Below, one piece after another: positions 25,555-34,584 of a DNA stretch of 64,000 nucleotides (the first letter of the stretch is position 1; each line of letters starts with the position of its first letter). The translations under genes were made by a program, and so were the position numbers. The DNA is from Asticcacaulis sp. YBE204 (GTDB taxonomy: Bacteria; Pseudomonadota; Alphaproteobacteria; Caulobacterales; Caulobacteraceae): assembly GCF_000495855.1 (NCBI RefSeq), contig NZ_AWGF01000019.1:1-64000 (forward strand). Reading direction: 5' to 3'. The notes under the pieces are model-generated. The model had not been told where the DNA came from. It did not search any database and saw nothing but the letters and a program-made list of their open reading frames with translations.

Positions 25555-26430
25555 TTATTTGTTTTTATTGAACATCGCATCAAGGCGATCTTCGAAATCG
25601 TAATAGCCAATGCGCTGATAGAGCTCGTCACGCGTCTGCATAGTATCGAGCATGGCCTTCTGATGGCCGTCGCGGCGAATGGCCTCGTAAACGGCTTCGG
25701 CGGCCTTGTTCATGGCGCGGAAGGCCGACAGCGGATAAAGCTGGATCGCCACGCCGACCGAGGCCAGTTCCTCACGCGTGAACAAGGGTGTCTTTCCGAA
25801 CTCGGTGATGTTGGCCAGCACAGGCACTTTCACGGCGTCGGCGAATTTGCGATAGGTGTCGAGGTCGTAGGCGGCTTCGGCGAAGATACCGTCGGCCCCC
25901 GCCTCGACGCATCTGATGGCGCGCTCGATGGCGGCATCGACGCCGTCCACCGCAATCGCGTCGGTACGCGCGATGAGGAAAAAGTCCGGATCGGTCTTCG
26001 CATTGGCGGCGGCCTTGACGCGATCGACCATCTCGGCGACGGAGACGATTTCCTTGCCCGGACGATGGCCGCAGCGCTTGGCCCCGACCTGATCCTCGAT
26101 ATGACACGCCGCGGCACCGGCCTTGATCAGCGCCTTGACCGTGCGCTCGATATTGAAGGCGCTCGGCCCGAAGCCGGTGTCGATGTCGACCAGCAGCGGC
26201 AGGTCGCAGACATCGGTGATCCGCCGCACGTCGATCAGGACGTCTTCAAGTCCGCTAATGCCAAGGTCGGGCATACCCAGCGACCCCGCCGCGACACCGC
26301 CACCGGAAAGGTAGATGGCCTTGTAACCGGCCCTTTTCGCTAACAAGGCATGGTTGGCATTGATCGCGCCGATGACCTGTAACGGCTGTTCGGCTTTCAA
26401 CGTATCTCTGAATTTCGCACCGGGTGTCAT
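25555..26430 (-). CDS. prpB: 2-methylisocitrate lyase
   Basis: The product is 291 residues from ATG 26430 (AGAGG 5 bases upstream; a TTG precedes it). The ICL/PEP-mutase fold is clear: [10 protein letters not shown] (metal-binding Asp), the catalytic loop [11 protein letters not shown] and [12 protein letters not shown]. It cleaves 2-methylisocitrate to pyruvate and succinate. It is the first prp gene after the thiolase. Confidence 0.96.
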   Translation of the reverse strand: MTPGAKFRDTLKAEQPLQVIGAINANHALLAKRAGYKAIYLSGGGVAAGSLGMPDLGISGLEDVLIDVRRITDVCDLPLLVDIDTGFGPSAFNIERTVKALIKAGAAACHIEDQVGAKRCGHRPGKEIVSVAEMVDRVKAAANAKTDPDFFLIARTDAIAVDGVDAAIERAIRCVEAGADGIFAEAAYDLDTYRKFADAVKVPVLANITEFGKTPLFTREELASVGVAIQLYPLSAFRAMNKAAEAVYEAIRRDGHQKAMLDTMQTRDELYQRIGYYDFEDRLDAMFNKNK

Positions 26431-26442
26431 CAAGACCTCTGC

Positions 26443-26557
26443 TAATCCCCTCGCCCCTGCGGGGAGAGGGTGGCGCGTAGCGCCGGGTAAGGGGGAAAGG
26501 GTCAGAGTGCGAAAGCCCCCTCACCCTAGCCCTCTCCCCAATGGGGAGAGGGGATTA
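26443..26557. repeat. Composite palindromic repeat in the thiolase-prpB spacer
   Basis: The outer arms TAATCCCCTC (26443-26452) and GAGGGGATTA (26548-26557) match exactly. Inside are two C-rich/G-rich hairpins, for example CCCTCTCCCC with GGGGAGAGGG. The element includes the thiolase stop codon. It belongs to the same dispersed family as the other C-rich palindromes here. Confidence 0.8.
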
Positions 26558-27718
26558 AGAAATACGCTCCAGAATACTCACATAGTTCGCCACCGCGCCG
26601 CCGCCCATATTGAATACTGCGCCCAGCTTCGGATCAGGCAATTGCATGTCCCCGGCCTCACCAGTCAGTTGCCGCGCGGCTATGACATGCATCGACACAC
26701 CCGTCGCGCCGACCGGATGGCCCTTGGCCTTCAAGCCACCGGACATATTGGTCGGCAGAACACCCTGCCGACCCGTGCCGCCAGCAATAATAAAGTCCGT
26801 GCCCTGCCCTTTGGCCGCCAGACCCATTGCTTCCGCCACCAGCACCTCGGCGATGGTGAAGCAGTCGTGCACCTCGGCGAAACTCAACTCGGAGACGGTT
26901 ATTCCGGCCTGTTCATAGGCCTTGGCGAAGGCCATGCGCGGGCCGGTGAAGGCGAGCAAATCCTTTTGCGACAAGGGCAGCAGATCGTTGACCTGCACCG
27001 CCGCCCGAAAACCGACCGCGCGTTTGAAGTCCTTGGCCCGATCCGCTCGGACCAGCACCAGCGCCGCCGCGCCATCCGAGACCAGCGAACAATCGGTCAT
27101 TTTCAGCGGATCGGAGATCAACGGATTCTTATCCGACACCGTGTGGCAGAACTCGACCGACAGCGGCTTGCGCAACTGCGCCAGAGGGTTGTGCATAGCC
27201 GCCGCATGGTTCTTGGCCGCTACATGCGCCATAGCCAATGTTGGATCGCCGTACCTGTCCGCATAGACCCTGGCATAGCGCGCGAAGATGTCGGGAAACG
27301 ACAGCCCCGCCTCTTCTTTCTGATAGCTGGCCATGCCGAGCGAACGCGTGACGCCGGCCCCATCGACATCGGTCATCTTTTCGGCCCCGACCACCAAAGC
27401 CACGTCGATGCGCCCGGCAGCTATGGCATCCAGCGCTGCATGGATTGCCGCCGATCCCGACGCACACGCATTTTCCAGTCGCGTCGCAGGCTTGTAACGC
27501 AGACCCTCATCCGCCTCCAAAACCATCGAGGCGCAAAAACCGTCCGTCGTCAGCCCGGCATTGTAAAGTCCCAGAAATACGGCATCGACGTCCGCGCCGG
27601 CGATCCCGGCATCGGCCAGGGCTTCGCGCGCCGCCGCCTGAATCAGGTCTTCCAGCGACTGGCCACTGAGCCGTCCAAACGGCGTGTGGCCCCAGCCGAC
27701 CATAGCGGCCTTAAGCAT
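26555..27718 (-). CDS. Thiolase family acyltransferase (SCP-x/acetyl-CoA acetyltransferase type)
   Basis: The product is 387 residues from ATG 27718, with AGGAG 5 bases upstream. The nucleophile Cys85 lies in RLENACASGSAA. The late GHPVGATG histidine motif is present, but the usual second catalytic Cys (CxGGGxG) is replaced by NMGGGAVANYVSI, as in SCP-x-like thiolases. It starts the prp operon. A thiolase could release propionyl-CoA from branched- or odd-chain acyl-CoA and feed the methylcitrate cycle (inference). The exact substrate is unknown. Confidence 0.88.
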   Translation of the reverse strand: MLKAAMVGWGHTPFGRLSGQSLEDLIQAAAREALADAGIAGADVDAVFLGLYNAGLTTDGFCASMVLEADEGLRYKPATRLENACASGSAAIHAALDAIAAGRIDVALVVGAEKMTDVDGAGVTRSLGMASYQKEEAGLSFPDIFARYARVYADRYGDPTLAMAHVAAKNHAAAMHNPLAQLRKPLSVEFCHTVSDKNPLISDPLKMTDCSLVSDGAAALVLVRADRAKDFKRAVGFRAAVQVNDLLPLSQKDLLAFTGPRMAFAKAYEQAGITVSELSFAEVHDCFTIAEVLVAEAMGLAAKGQGTDFIIAGGTGRQGVLPTNMSGGLKAKGHPVGATGVSMHVIAARQLTGEAGDMQLPDPKLGAVFNMGGGAVANYVSILERIS

Positions 27719-27768
27719 ACCCACTCCTGTGTTTTCGCCGGATCAATCCGGCATCCCTGTCGTGCCAC

Positions 27769-27785
27769 GCAACTTATTTTGTTGC
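27769..27785. promoter_or_regulatory. Candidate operator of the prp operon
   Basis: GCAAC, seven AT bases, then GTTGC form a palindrome just downstream of the predicted start of the minus-strand transcript. A second, near-perfect palindrome GCCGGATCAATCCGGC lies at 27737-27752. No regulator gene is adjacent. Confidence 0.4.
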
Positions 27786-27797
27786 ATTTGACACTAT

Positions 27798-27826
27798 ATT
27801 AGACGCCCTGCCCTTGCGTCAGTCAA
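27798..27826 (-). promoter_or_regulatory. Sigma70-like promoter of the thiolase-prpBCD operon
   Basis: On the minus strand TTGACT (27821-27826) and TCTAAT (27798-27803) are separated by exactly 17 bases. The predicted start near 27791 leaves a leader of about 70 bases before the thiolase ATG. Confidence 0.7.
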
Positions 27827-27898
27827 GCCCAGACGGTGGCACAACTGCGTGACCGCCCGCACTGCATTTTTATTTCGCATCTGCGAAGCTCGGCTACC

Positions 27899-29425
27899 AT
27901 GCGCAAACCCTTTTCCCTCCCCCTGAACCAGACCGCCTTCGCGGCCGGCCTGATATTACTGGTCTTCGGGCTGGTGGCGTGGATCGTGTTGTCGCCTGCC
28001 GCCGTACACGGCCTCTATAATTCCGACATTCTGTTACCCGCCGCCTTGCACGACAACGCTTTTATGCGCCCCAACGGTTATCTGGGATTTCAGCAGGCGC
28101 GCATCCTCAGCTTCTTCCCCGATCAGGCCGTCTATCATCCTCTGGCCCTTCTGACCGGCGATCCGCGCGTGGCTTTTTTCGGCTATGCGGTGATCTCGTT
28201 CCTCGCCCTGACCTGGGTCAGCGCCACCGCCATTCACCAACTCGATCCCGACATCAGGGTGCCCACAGCGGCACTTGCCTTCGCATTGGTGTTCACGCTG
28301 CTGACCTTTGGCCTGAAACAGGTGCCCGGCCTCAGCCCGCCCTACGACGCCCTGCTGTTTCCGGTCAATCATTCCGGTCCGCTGATCGTGTCGATCTGGC
28401 TGTTCACGCGCTTGAACGCCCCCCTGAAACCGCAAAAGCTTCTGTTGTCGGTGATAATCTTTCTGACCAGCCTGTCCGACGCCCTGTTCCTGCTGTTCGC
28501 CGTCGCGCCGTTAGGGTTGGCCTCTCTGACACGGCTGGATTTCGTCAGCCCGCGCGCGCTCCGGCGCTCGCTATGGCGCGAGAAGACCTATGCCGGTCTG
28601 ATGGCGTTCGGCCTGTGCGGCGTCGGCGCGTCCAGCCTCTTCTTTTCACAGGGCGCGCCGCCTCTGACGGTTCAGGCCGTCGCCGACGCATTGCGCCTCC
28701 TCCGCCATGACCTTCTGTCGCTCAATCCGTTCAATCTATATTATCTGATCGGACTTGTTGTGCTTGTCGGCGTGGTGACGGCGGCTGTCAAACGGTCCGG
28801 CGATGCCCGCCGCCAGATGATCTATGTCGCTGCCGCCATGAGCCTGCCGATCGGGTTTTTCATCGTCTATTACGGCGGTCAGGGTGCCTCGCGCTACCTG
28901 ATGGCCCTGTTTGTCTGGCCGCTGATCCTGCTCAGCGGAGCCGTGGCCCGACACCTGCGAAACGGCCGCCGCGTCATTCTGGCCGGCAGCCTGGCTGGTC
29001 TGGCCGCCGGAACCGCCGCCCACGGCAGCGCCATTCCGGCGCTGACCTGGCGCGATCCGGTCGAAGCCTGCCTCAGCCGGTATCCATCCCTCACACGCGG
29101 GTTAGCGGCCTTCTGGGTGGCGCGACCGATCTCGGTATCCAGCGACTTCCGCCTGCGCGCCGAGCAGATCAGTCCCGACGGCCAGCCCTATGTCTGGGGT
29201 AACGACCCGTGGTGGTACTGGCATGGCGCCGACGGTACGCCTGCGCGCTTCGACTTCATCGTCATGAAGAACCTCGACGAGACTGCTATCCGTGCGAAGT
29301 ACGGCAATCCGGCCCGCGTCATTCAGTGCCCGACGACGGCGGTATGGATGTACGACGATCCCGCCCGCGTGGCGGAAACCCTGGTGCGCGACGCGGCGCA
29401 CCTGAAACATCAGATCAGGCTGTGA
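27899..29425 (+). CDS. Polytopic inner-membrane protein, possibly GT-C type
   Basis: The product is 508 residues from ATG 27899, with about ten transmembrane helices and a soluble C-terminal domain of about 110 residues. An N-terminal SDILLPAALHDNAF block after the first helix, with acidic residues in the first outer loop, recalls GT-C glycosyltransferases (which use an Asp there), but no clear family is seen. It is divergent from the thiolase operon. A palindrome, TTCGCA-TC-TGCGAA, lies 12 bases before the start. Its 3' end overlaps the convergent methyltransferase gene by 11 bases. Confidence 0.75.
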   Translation: MRKPFSLPLNQTAFAAGLILLVFGLVAWIVLSPAAVHGLYNSDILLPAALHDNAFMRPNGYLGFQQARILSFFPDQAVYHPLALLTGDPRVAFFGYAVISFLALTWVSATAIHQLDPDIRVPTAALAFALVFTLLTFGLKQVPGLSPPYDALLFPVNHSGPLIVSIWLFTRLNAPLKPQKLLLSVIIFLTSLSDALFLLFAVAPLGLASLTRLDFVSPRALRRSLWREKTYAGLMAFGLCGVGASSLFFSQGAPPLTVQAVADALRLLRHDLLSLNPFNLYYLIGLVVLVGVVTAAVKRSGDARRQMIYVAAAMSLPIGFFIVYYGGQGASRYLMALFVWPLILLSGAVARHLRNGRRVILAGSLAGLAAGTAAHGSAIPALTWRDPVEACLSRYPSLTRGLAAFWVARPISVSSDFRLRAEQISPDGQPYVWGNDPWWYWHGADGTPARFDFIVMKNLDETAIRAKYGNPARVIQCPTTAVWMYDDPARVAETLVRDAAHLKHQIRL

Positions 29426-30188
29426 ATTTATACAGTACGATCCCGCTGGTCGTCGCGACATTGAGGCTGTCGAAGCCGCCGTGCATGTCGATGCGCACGG
29501 TTTCGCAGGCCGCCATGATGTCGGCGCTCAGGCCCGGCCCTTCGGCGCCGAACAGCACCGCCGAACGCGCGGCGGGCGGCACCACATCGAGCGTCACCTT
29601 TCCCGATGGCGTAAGGGCATAGGGCGTCAGGTCGAGCGCTTTCAATGTGCCGATAATATCGTTCATGCGGTAGTGAGGTACTTCCAGCACGCCCCCGACG
29701 CTGACTCGGATCGCCTTGCGATACAGAGGATCGCAGCAGGTGGCATCAAGCACCACCGCGTCGACGCCGAAGGCCGCGGCGTTGCGCATCAGCCCGCCCA
29801 TATTGTCGGTGTTGCTGATCCCGCAAAGGACCAGAACGCGCGCGCGGTTCGCGGAGACGCGCTGGGCCAAAGTCTGTTTCGGCGCGTATCGCCCCAACGC
29901 CAGATAACCGCGATGGATTGGAAATCCGGCCACCGCGTCCATAACCGTCTGAGGTACTACATAGACCGGCGCGTTGGGCAAATGGGCTAATCCCGATAAC
30001 CGCTCGGGCGTCGTCAGAACGCTGACCGTTTCCGCCACAGGCGAGGTAAACAGCCTCTCCAGCACGACCTTGCCCTCGGCCATAAACAGACCCTCGCGAC
30101 CGGTAAGATCGCGGTCCTTCACATCGCGATAAAGCGCAAGGCGATCATCGTCAGGGTCGTCGATCTCGACTATCGTGGGCTGAATCAT
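29415..30188 (-). CDS. TrmH/SpoU family RNA 2'-O-methyltransferase
   Basis: The product is 257 residues. The SPOUT knot motifs are intact: motif 1 NTDNMGGLMRNAAAFG, motif 2 AVLFGAEGPGL and motif 3 MHGGFDSLNVATTSGIVLY. An N-terminal substrate-binding part (DLTGREGLFMAEGKVVLERL) resembles the L30e-like domain of rRNA/tRNA methyltransferases. Target is unknown. It overlaps the upstream MscS-like gene by 38 bases on the same strand, so they are cotranscribed. Confidence 0.92.
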   Translation of the reverse strand: MIQPTIVEIDDPDDDRLALYRDVKDRDLTGREGLFMAEGKVVLERLFTSPVAETVSVLTTPERLSGLAHLPNAPVYVVPQTVMDAVAGFPIHRGYLALGRYAPKQTLAQRVSANRARVLVLCGISNTDNMGGLMRNAAAFGVDAVVLDATCCDPLYRKAIRVSVGGVLEVPHYRMNDIIGTLKALDLTPYALTPSGKVTLDVVPPAARSAVLFGAEGPGLSADIMAACETVRIDMHGGFDSLNVATTSGIVLYKFTA

Positions 30189-31284
30189 GCCCGCCGTTTA
30201 GCGCATTAAAACCCGAACCTGAACCGTCAAATGTAATCGACCGTCGTCGCGGCAGGCTTTCGGGGTAATTTTTCTGAATAAAATCGACCATATTCTCCCG
30301 CACATAGCAGCGCAGATCGAAGGCCGTCGGCGAATCGAGCGCGCTGACCAGAATGCGGATCTTGATCGTATCGTCATAGACTTCGGTCACCTGCACGACC
30401 TCGGTCCGCCCGTCCCACAGTGCCGTCTCCGCCAGCAGGCGTTTCAGTTCGACCCGCAGCGGCTCGATCGGCAGTGTATAGTCGGCATAGAGTTCGACCG
30501 TGCCGATCAGGCTGGCCGAAGTTCGCGTCCAGTTCTGAAACGGCTTTTCGATGAAATAGCCGATGGGCAGGACCAGCCGCCGCAAATCCCACAGCCGTAC
30601 CACGACATAAGTCAGGGTAATCTCCTCGACCCAGCCCCATTCACCTTCGACCACGACGGCGTCTTCCAGACGGATCGGTTGGGTGATGGCGATCTGTATC
30701 CCCGCCAGCAGGTTGCCGAGCGTCTTTTGCGCCGCGAAGCCGATGACGATACCCGCCACCCCCGCCGAGGCCAGCAGACTGACCCCCAGACCGCGCAGTT
30801 CGTCGAACAGCAGGAAGATCGCCGCCAGCGTCAACACGACCAGCAAAAACGTCGCCAACCGCCGTGCCAGCATGAGCTGGGTGTGGACGCGGCGGGCCTT
30901 GAGATTGTCTCTGACCGTGATGTCATGACGGCGTGAGATCGACACGCTGACGATATCAATGGCGCACAGGGCCAGCCAATACACAAGAACGATAGTCAGG
31001 AACTTGGTCACCATGATGACGGTTTCACCGTCCATGAGGTCGGGCCAGACAACCCGCACCGCCATGAACACCGCCAGCACCGGCATGACCGTATAGAGCG
31101 GTCTTTTCAGGCGCTCCACATCGAACCGATAAAGCGCCGTAACATGGCGCTTTGCCCGCCAGCGTGCAAAGGCCATGACCAGCCACGCCACCAAAAACGC
31201 CGCCGCATAGGTCACAACGACCATGGCCGACACGGCAACCCACCGCGGCAGGCCTTCAAAATAATGGGTCAGCAGCAAACGCAT
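30151..31284 (-). CDS. MscS family mechanosensitive channel
   Basis: The product is 377 residues from ATG 31284. Three to five membrane helices occupy residues 10-185. The pore helix and beta domain follow, with the signature GLGVSLLASAGVAGIVIGFAAQKTLGNLLAG (read as two blocks) and DAVVVEGEWGWVEEITLTYV. It opens on membrane tension and protects against hypo-osmotic shock. The gene is divergent from puuA, and the spacer contains one TGTGATCACA palindrome just 31 bases upstream of this start. Confidence 0.9.
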   Translation of the reverse strand: MRLLLTHYFEGLPRWVAVSAMVVVTYAAAFLVAWLVMAFARWRAKRHVTALYRFDVERLKRPLYTVMPVLAVFMAVRVVWPDLMDGETVIMVTKFLTIVLVYWLALCAIDIVSVSISRRHDITVRDNLKARRVHTQLMLARRLATFLLVVLTLAAIFLLFDELRGLGVSLLASAGVAGIVIGFAAQKTLGNLLAGIQIAITQPIRLEDAVVVEGEWGWVEEITLTYVVVRLWDLRRLVLPIGYFIEKPFQNWTRTSASLIGTVELYADYTLPIEPLRVELKRLLAETALWDGRTEVVQVTEVYDDTIKIRILVSALDSPTAFDLRCYVRENMVDFIQKNYPESLPRRRSITFDGSGSGFNALNGGHDSAHDSRDRRP

Positions 31285-31314
31285 CGGCACACACCCTCGA
31301 CAACGGCCGCAAAC

Positions 31315-31324
31315 TGTGATCACA
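31315..31324. promoter_or_regulatory. GntR-type operator, copy 1 (TGTGATCACA)
   Basis: The perfect 10-base palindrome TGTGATCACA lies 100 bases before puuA and 31 bases before the divergent channel gene. It is one of five copies in the putrescine island. Confidence 0.75.
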
Positions 31325-31423
31325 ATGACAGATCAGGTGCGGGGTTGGAATTTGGGGCGCGACGCGCCATCATCCGACCTTAGAATCCCGCCGCATCAAA
31401 ATTCCATTATTCAAGTGTGACTT

Positions 31424-32827
31424 ATGAAATCGAAGTCCAAACGCCCGCAGACCGGCTTCTCCAAGCGCGGCACGGCGAACGTCTCCGAAGCCGCTGCCTG
31501 GTTGGCCGAGCAAAATATCGAAGAAATCGAGTGCATGGTGCCGGACCTCGCCGGTGTGGCGCGCGGCAAGATCATGCCGGTGCGCAAGTTCCTGACCACG
31601 GCGGCGATGAACCTGCCGCTGTCGATCTTCTATCAGGACATTACCGGCGACTTCCCCGACCTCGAAGGCATCGTCGGCACCGTGCAATCCGATACCGACA
31701 TCTTCCTGCAACCGGATTTCAACACGCTGGCGACCGTGCCCTGGGCGACCGACCCCACCGCGCAGATCATCCACGACGCCTATCACCCCGATGGCCGACC
31801 GGTCGAAGAGAGCCCGCGTCAGGTCCTGCGCAAGGTGCTGGCGCTCTATCACGCCCGCGGCTGGAAGCCGGTCATCGCGCCCGAACTGGAATTCTATCTC
31901 GTCGAAAAGAATATCGACCCCGACTATGCGTTGAAGCCGCCCATCGGACGGTCGGGCCGCCCGGAAACCGGACGTCAGGGCTATTCGATCTCGGCGGTCA
32001 ACGAGTTCGACGGCCTGTTCGAGGACATGTACGAATATTCGGAATCGCAGGGCCTTGAGATCGACACCCTGATCCACGAATCCGGGGTGGCGCAGATGGA
32101 AATCAACCTGCGCCACGGCGATCCGCTCGAACTGGCCGATCAGGTCTTCATGTTCAAACGCACGATCAAGGAAACCGCGCTGGAGCACGACATATACGCG
32201 ACCTTCATGGCCAAGCCGATGGCGCTGGAGCCCGGCTCGGCCATGCACATCCACCAGTCGATCGTCGACATGAAAACCGGTCAGAACCTGTTTTCCGACC
32301 CGAAAACCGGTGAACCCACCGAACTGTTCTTCAATTTCATCGCCGGTCAGCAGACCCACCTGCCTGCCGCGACCTCTTTGCTCGCGCCCTATGTCAATTC
32401 CTACCGCCGCCTGTCGAAGGGTTCGGGCGCGCCGGTCAATACGCACTGGGGCTTTGACAACCGCACGGCAGGTCTGCGTGTGCCGCCATCGGATGCTGAC
32501 AACCGCCGTCTGGAGTGTCGCATTCCGTCGTCGGACGCCAATCCGTATCTGGCCATCGCCGCGACTTTGGCCTGCGGCTATCTGGGGATGGTCAAGGCCA
32601 TGACGCCCGATGCGCCGGTCGATACCGATGTCTCGAACGACCCGTCCGCCGACCTGCCCTATTCACTGATTCAGGCAGTTATCAAACTGGAACGCAGCGA
32701 AGAACTCAGGGAAATTCTGGGCTCGCAGTTCGTCACGGCCTATGCGCGGGTCAAACACCACGAATACGAGACCTTCATGCGCACGATCAGCCCGTGGGAA
32801 CGCGAGTTTTTGTTGTTGAATGTGTAA
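31424..32827 (+). CDS. puuA: Glutamine synthetase family, glutamate-putrescine ligase (paralogue 1)
   Basis: The product is 467 residues. The GS fold is clear: PELEFYLVEK (metal Glu), HESGVAQMEINLRHGD, FMAKPMALEPGSAMHIHQS (ATP/His), NSYRRLSKGSGAPV and RRLECRIPSSDANPYLA. The C-terminal Tyr-adenylylation loop of GlnA is absent, as in PuuA. It would join glutamate to putrescine with ATP, the first step of the gamma-glutamyl pathway. The oxidase gene puuB follows after a 150-base repeat-rich spacer. The operator palindrome at 31315 lies upstream. A second GS-like gene is at 47874, so substrate division between them is likely. Confidence 0.88.
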   Translation: MKSKSKRPQTGFSKRGTANVSEAAAWLAEQNIEEIECMVPDLAGVARGKIMPVRKFLTTAAMNLPLSIFYQDITGDFPDLEGIVGTVQSDTDIFLQPDFNTLATVPWATDPTAQIIHDAYHPDGRPVEESPRQVLRKVLALYHARGWKPVIAPELEFYLVEKNIDPDYALKPPIGRSGRPETGRQGYSISAVNEFDGLFEDMYEYSESQGLEIDTLIHESGVAQMEINLRHGDPLELADQVFMFKRTIKETALEHDIYATFMAKPMALEPGSAMHIHQSIVDMKTGQNLFSDPKTGEPTELFFNFIAGQQTHLPAATSLLAPYVNSYRRLSKGSGAPVNTHWGFDNRTAGLRVPPSDADNRRLECRIPSSDANPYLAIAATLACGYLGMVKAMTPDAPVDTDVSNDPSADLPYSLIQAVIKLERSEELREILGSQFVTAYARVKHHEYETFMRTISPWEREFLLLNV

Positions 32828-32833
32828 TTTTTC

Positions 32834-32968
32834 CCTTCTCCCCGTTTACGGGGAGAAGGTGGCCCGATAGGGCCGGATGAGAGGCATACCCCTTTCATTG
32901 CACGTCCTTTGTTGCCTCTCAGCCTCGCAGGCCCGCGCCCACCCCTCCCCCGCAAGCGGGGAGACGGG
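32834..32968. repeat. Palindromic repeats in the puuA-puuB spacer
   Basis: CCTTCTCCCCG-TTTA-CGGGGAGAAGG (32834-32859) is an 11-bp hairpin that recurs identically at 53853-53878. A GGCCC/GGGCC hairpin and a second C-rich palindrome (CTCCCCCGC-AA-GCGGGGAG, about 32945-32963) follow. The unit may stabilise the puuA message or reduce read-through into puuB. Confidence 0.85.
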
Positions 32969-32977
32969 ATAAGTCAG

Positions 32978-34267
32978 ATGACCCAGACTGCCAAAAACAC
33001 CGGACATCCTGATAATTCGTGGTACGCCGACACCGTGCCCATCACCGCGTTTCCGACGTTCGCAGGCGATAAGACCACCGACATCGCTATTATCGGCGGC
33101 GGCTATACCGGCCTAGGTGCGGCACTCGAACTGGCGCGGCACGGTGTCTCCGTCACCCTTATCGAAGGGGCGCAAATAGGCTCCGGCGCATCAGGGCGCA
33201 ACGGCGGGCAGATCCACACCGGTCAGCGCGTCGATCCGCAAACCCTTGCAGCGCAACTGGGGTCAGATGCGGCGCGCGCATTGTGGGACATGGCGGAGGC
33301 CGCCAAGGCGCACCTGTTCGAATTGATCAATACATACAATATCGACTGCGATTTTCGCCACGGCCTGATCCATAGCTGGCACAAGCCGCGCTTTGCCGAG
33401 GACGACCGCGCCTATGCCGACTTCGTCAGCCAGAATTACGGCTACGACAAGCTATCCCTGATGGACAAACACGAGGTCGCCGCCGAACTGGGCACCGATG
33501 TCTATCACGGCGGCCTGTTCGACGCCGGAGCGGGTCATTTGCATCCGCTCAAATTCGCGCTGGGCATGGCGCGTGCCGCGCATGCCGCAGGGGCCGCGCT
33601 TTACGAACATAGCCGCGTGCAAAGCTATCATCCTACAGGGGACGGTTACGTGCTGCGCATCGGCGACGGTCACCGCCTGAAGTGCCGCAAGCTGCTGATC
33701 TGCGGCAACGGCTATATGCAGGGGCTGGATCGCGACATCGATCGCCACGTCGTGCCTATCAACAATTTCATCCTGACGACCGAGCCGTTACCCGATCGAA
33801 CGATCCTGCCGAACGACTATGCGGCCGCCGACTCGCGTTTTGTCGTCAACTACTGGCGGCGGACGGCGGATAATCGACTGCTGTTCGGCGGCGGCGAGAA
33901 CTATACGCCGTGGTTCCCCAAGGACATCAAGGCCTTCGTCCGCCGCAATATGCTGAAAATCTATCCTCAGCTAGCAAATATCAAAATCACCCACGCCTGG
34001 GGTGGAACGCTGGCGATTACGCTAAGCCGCCAACCCTTCGTCCGCGCCCTGTCGCCCGACCGGCTGGTAAGTGCCGGCTACAGCGGTCAGGGCGTGGTGT
34101 TGGCCCCCTATTTCGGCAAATTGCTCGCACACGCAGCATTGGGCGATGCGCGGGATATCGACCTGTTGTCGCAACTCCGCCCGCCGCCGTTTCCCGGCGG
34201 GCCGTGGCTACAAACACCCGCCCTGATAGCAGGCCTGAGCTGGTACGCGCTGCGCGACCGCCTGTAA
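32978..34267 (+). CDS. puuB: Gamma-glutamylputrescine oxidase (FAD-dependent, DAO family)
   Basis: The product is 429 residues from ATG 32978. The FAD-binding motif DIAIIGGGYTGLGAALELA begins near residue 37, and SGRNGGQIHTGQ is the usual DAO continuation. Late blocks HAWGGTLAITLSRQPFVRAL and YSGQGVVLAPYFGKLL match PuuB. It oxidises gamma-glutamylputrescine to the aldehyde with release of ammonia and H2O2. Its position after puuA supports the assignment. Hairpins at 34265-34321 end the message. Confidence 0.9.
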   Translation: MTQTAKNTGHPDNSWYADTVPITAFPTFAGDKTTDIAIIGGGYTGLGAALELARHGVSVTLIEGAQIGSGASGRNGGQIHTGQRVDPQTLAAQLGSDAARALWDMAEAAKAHLFELINTYNIDCDFRHGLIHSWHKPRFAEDDRAYADFVSQNYGYDKLSLMDKHEVAAELGTDVYHGGLFDAGAGHLHPLKFALGMARAAHAAGAALYEHSRVQSYHPTGDGYVLRIGDGHRLKCRKLLICGNGYMQGLDRDIDRHVVPINNFILTTEPLPDRTILPNDYAAADSRFVVNYWRRTADNRLLFGGGENYTPWFPKDIKAFVRRNMLKIYPQLANIKITHAWGGTLAITLSRQPFVRALSPDRLVSAGYSGQGVVLAPYFGKLLAHAALGDARDIDLLSQLRPPPFPGGPWLQTPALIAGLSWYALRDRL

Positions 34268-34298
34268 TCCCTATTTTGTATAGGGTTGTTAAGTTTCA

Positions 34299-34321
34299 TA
34301 CGCAACGCTTTACGTTGCGTA
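34299..34321 (+). terminator. Hairpin after puuB
   Basis: TACGCAACG (34299-34307), loop CTTTA, CGTTGCGTA (34313-34321) form a perfect 9-bp stem 32 bases after the puuB stop. A smaller CCCTAT/ATAGGG hairpin precedes it. No strong T run follows. Confidence 0.6.
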
Positions 34322-34406
34322 AGATATCATTCTGTGACTTCTTTGCGACAATTTAAAAACGATTTTGCATTTTACGTGTAAAAACGAAACTCACCCCCTG
34401 AAACGC

Positions 34407-34446
34407 TTAACCTGTTGTTAACCGTCTCGCGCGCCATGCTCATATT
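34407..34446 (+). promoter_or_regulatory. CtrA-type promoter of the first MCP-Cache gene
   Basis: TTAA-CCTGTTG-TTAA at 34407-34421, followed by C, is an exact match to the CtrA consensus TTAA-N7-TTAAC. Its second half overlaps a -35 position, and CATATT at 34441-34446 could be the -10. The 317-base gap between puuB and the next gene holds this site, the hairpins above and no gene. CtrA regulation would tie the gene to the swarmer-cell programme. Confidence 0.7.
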
Positions 34447-34584
34447 GCGCCGCAACAGGTCAACGAGGATCTCAGGCGTACTGTCTGAGTGGCTTAAGCT
34501 TAATACCCCGCACCGTTAACCTCTCTGTGTGTCCGGCCCCGTCGCCGCACCGCATGACCTTGCTTGCAACGAAGGAAGCTGTTC

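Noticed and set aside
24140-25603. 487-codon plus-strand frame opposite prpC
   Set aside because: It is a shadow of the methylcitrate synthase gene. Composition is atypical and it runs through the repeat element.
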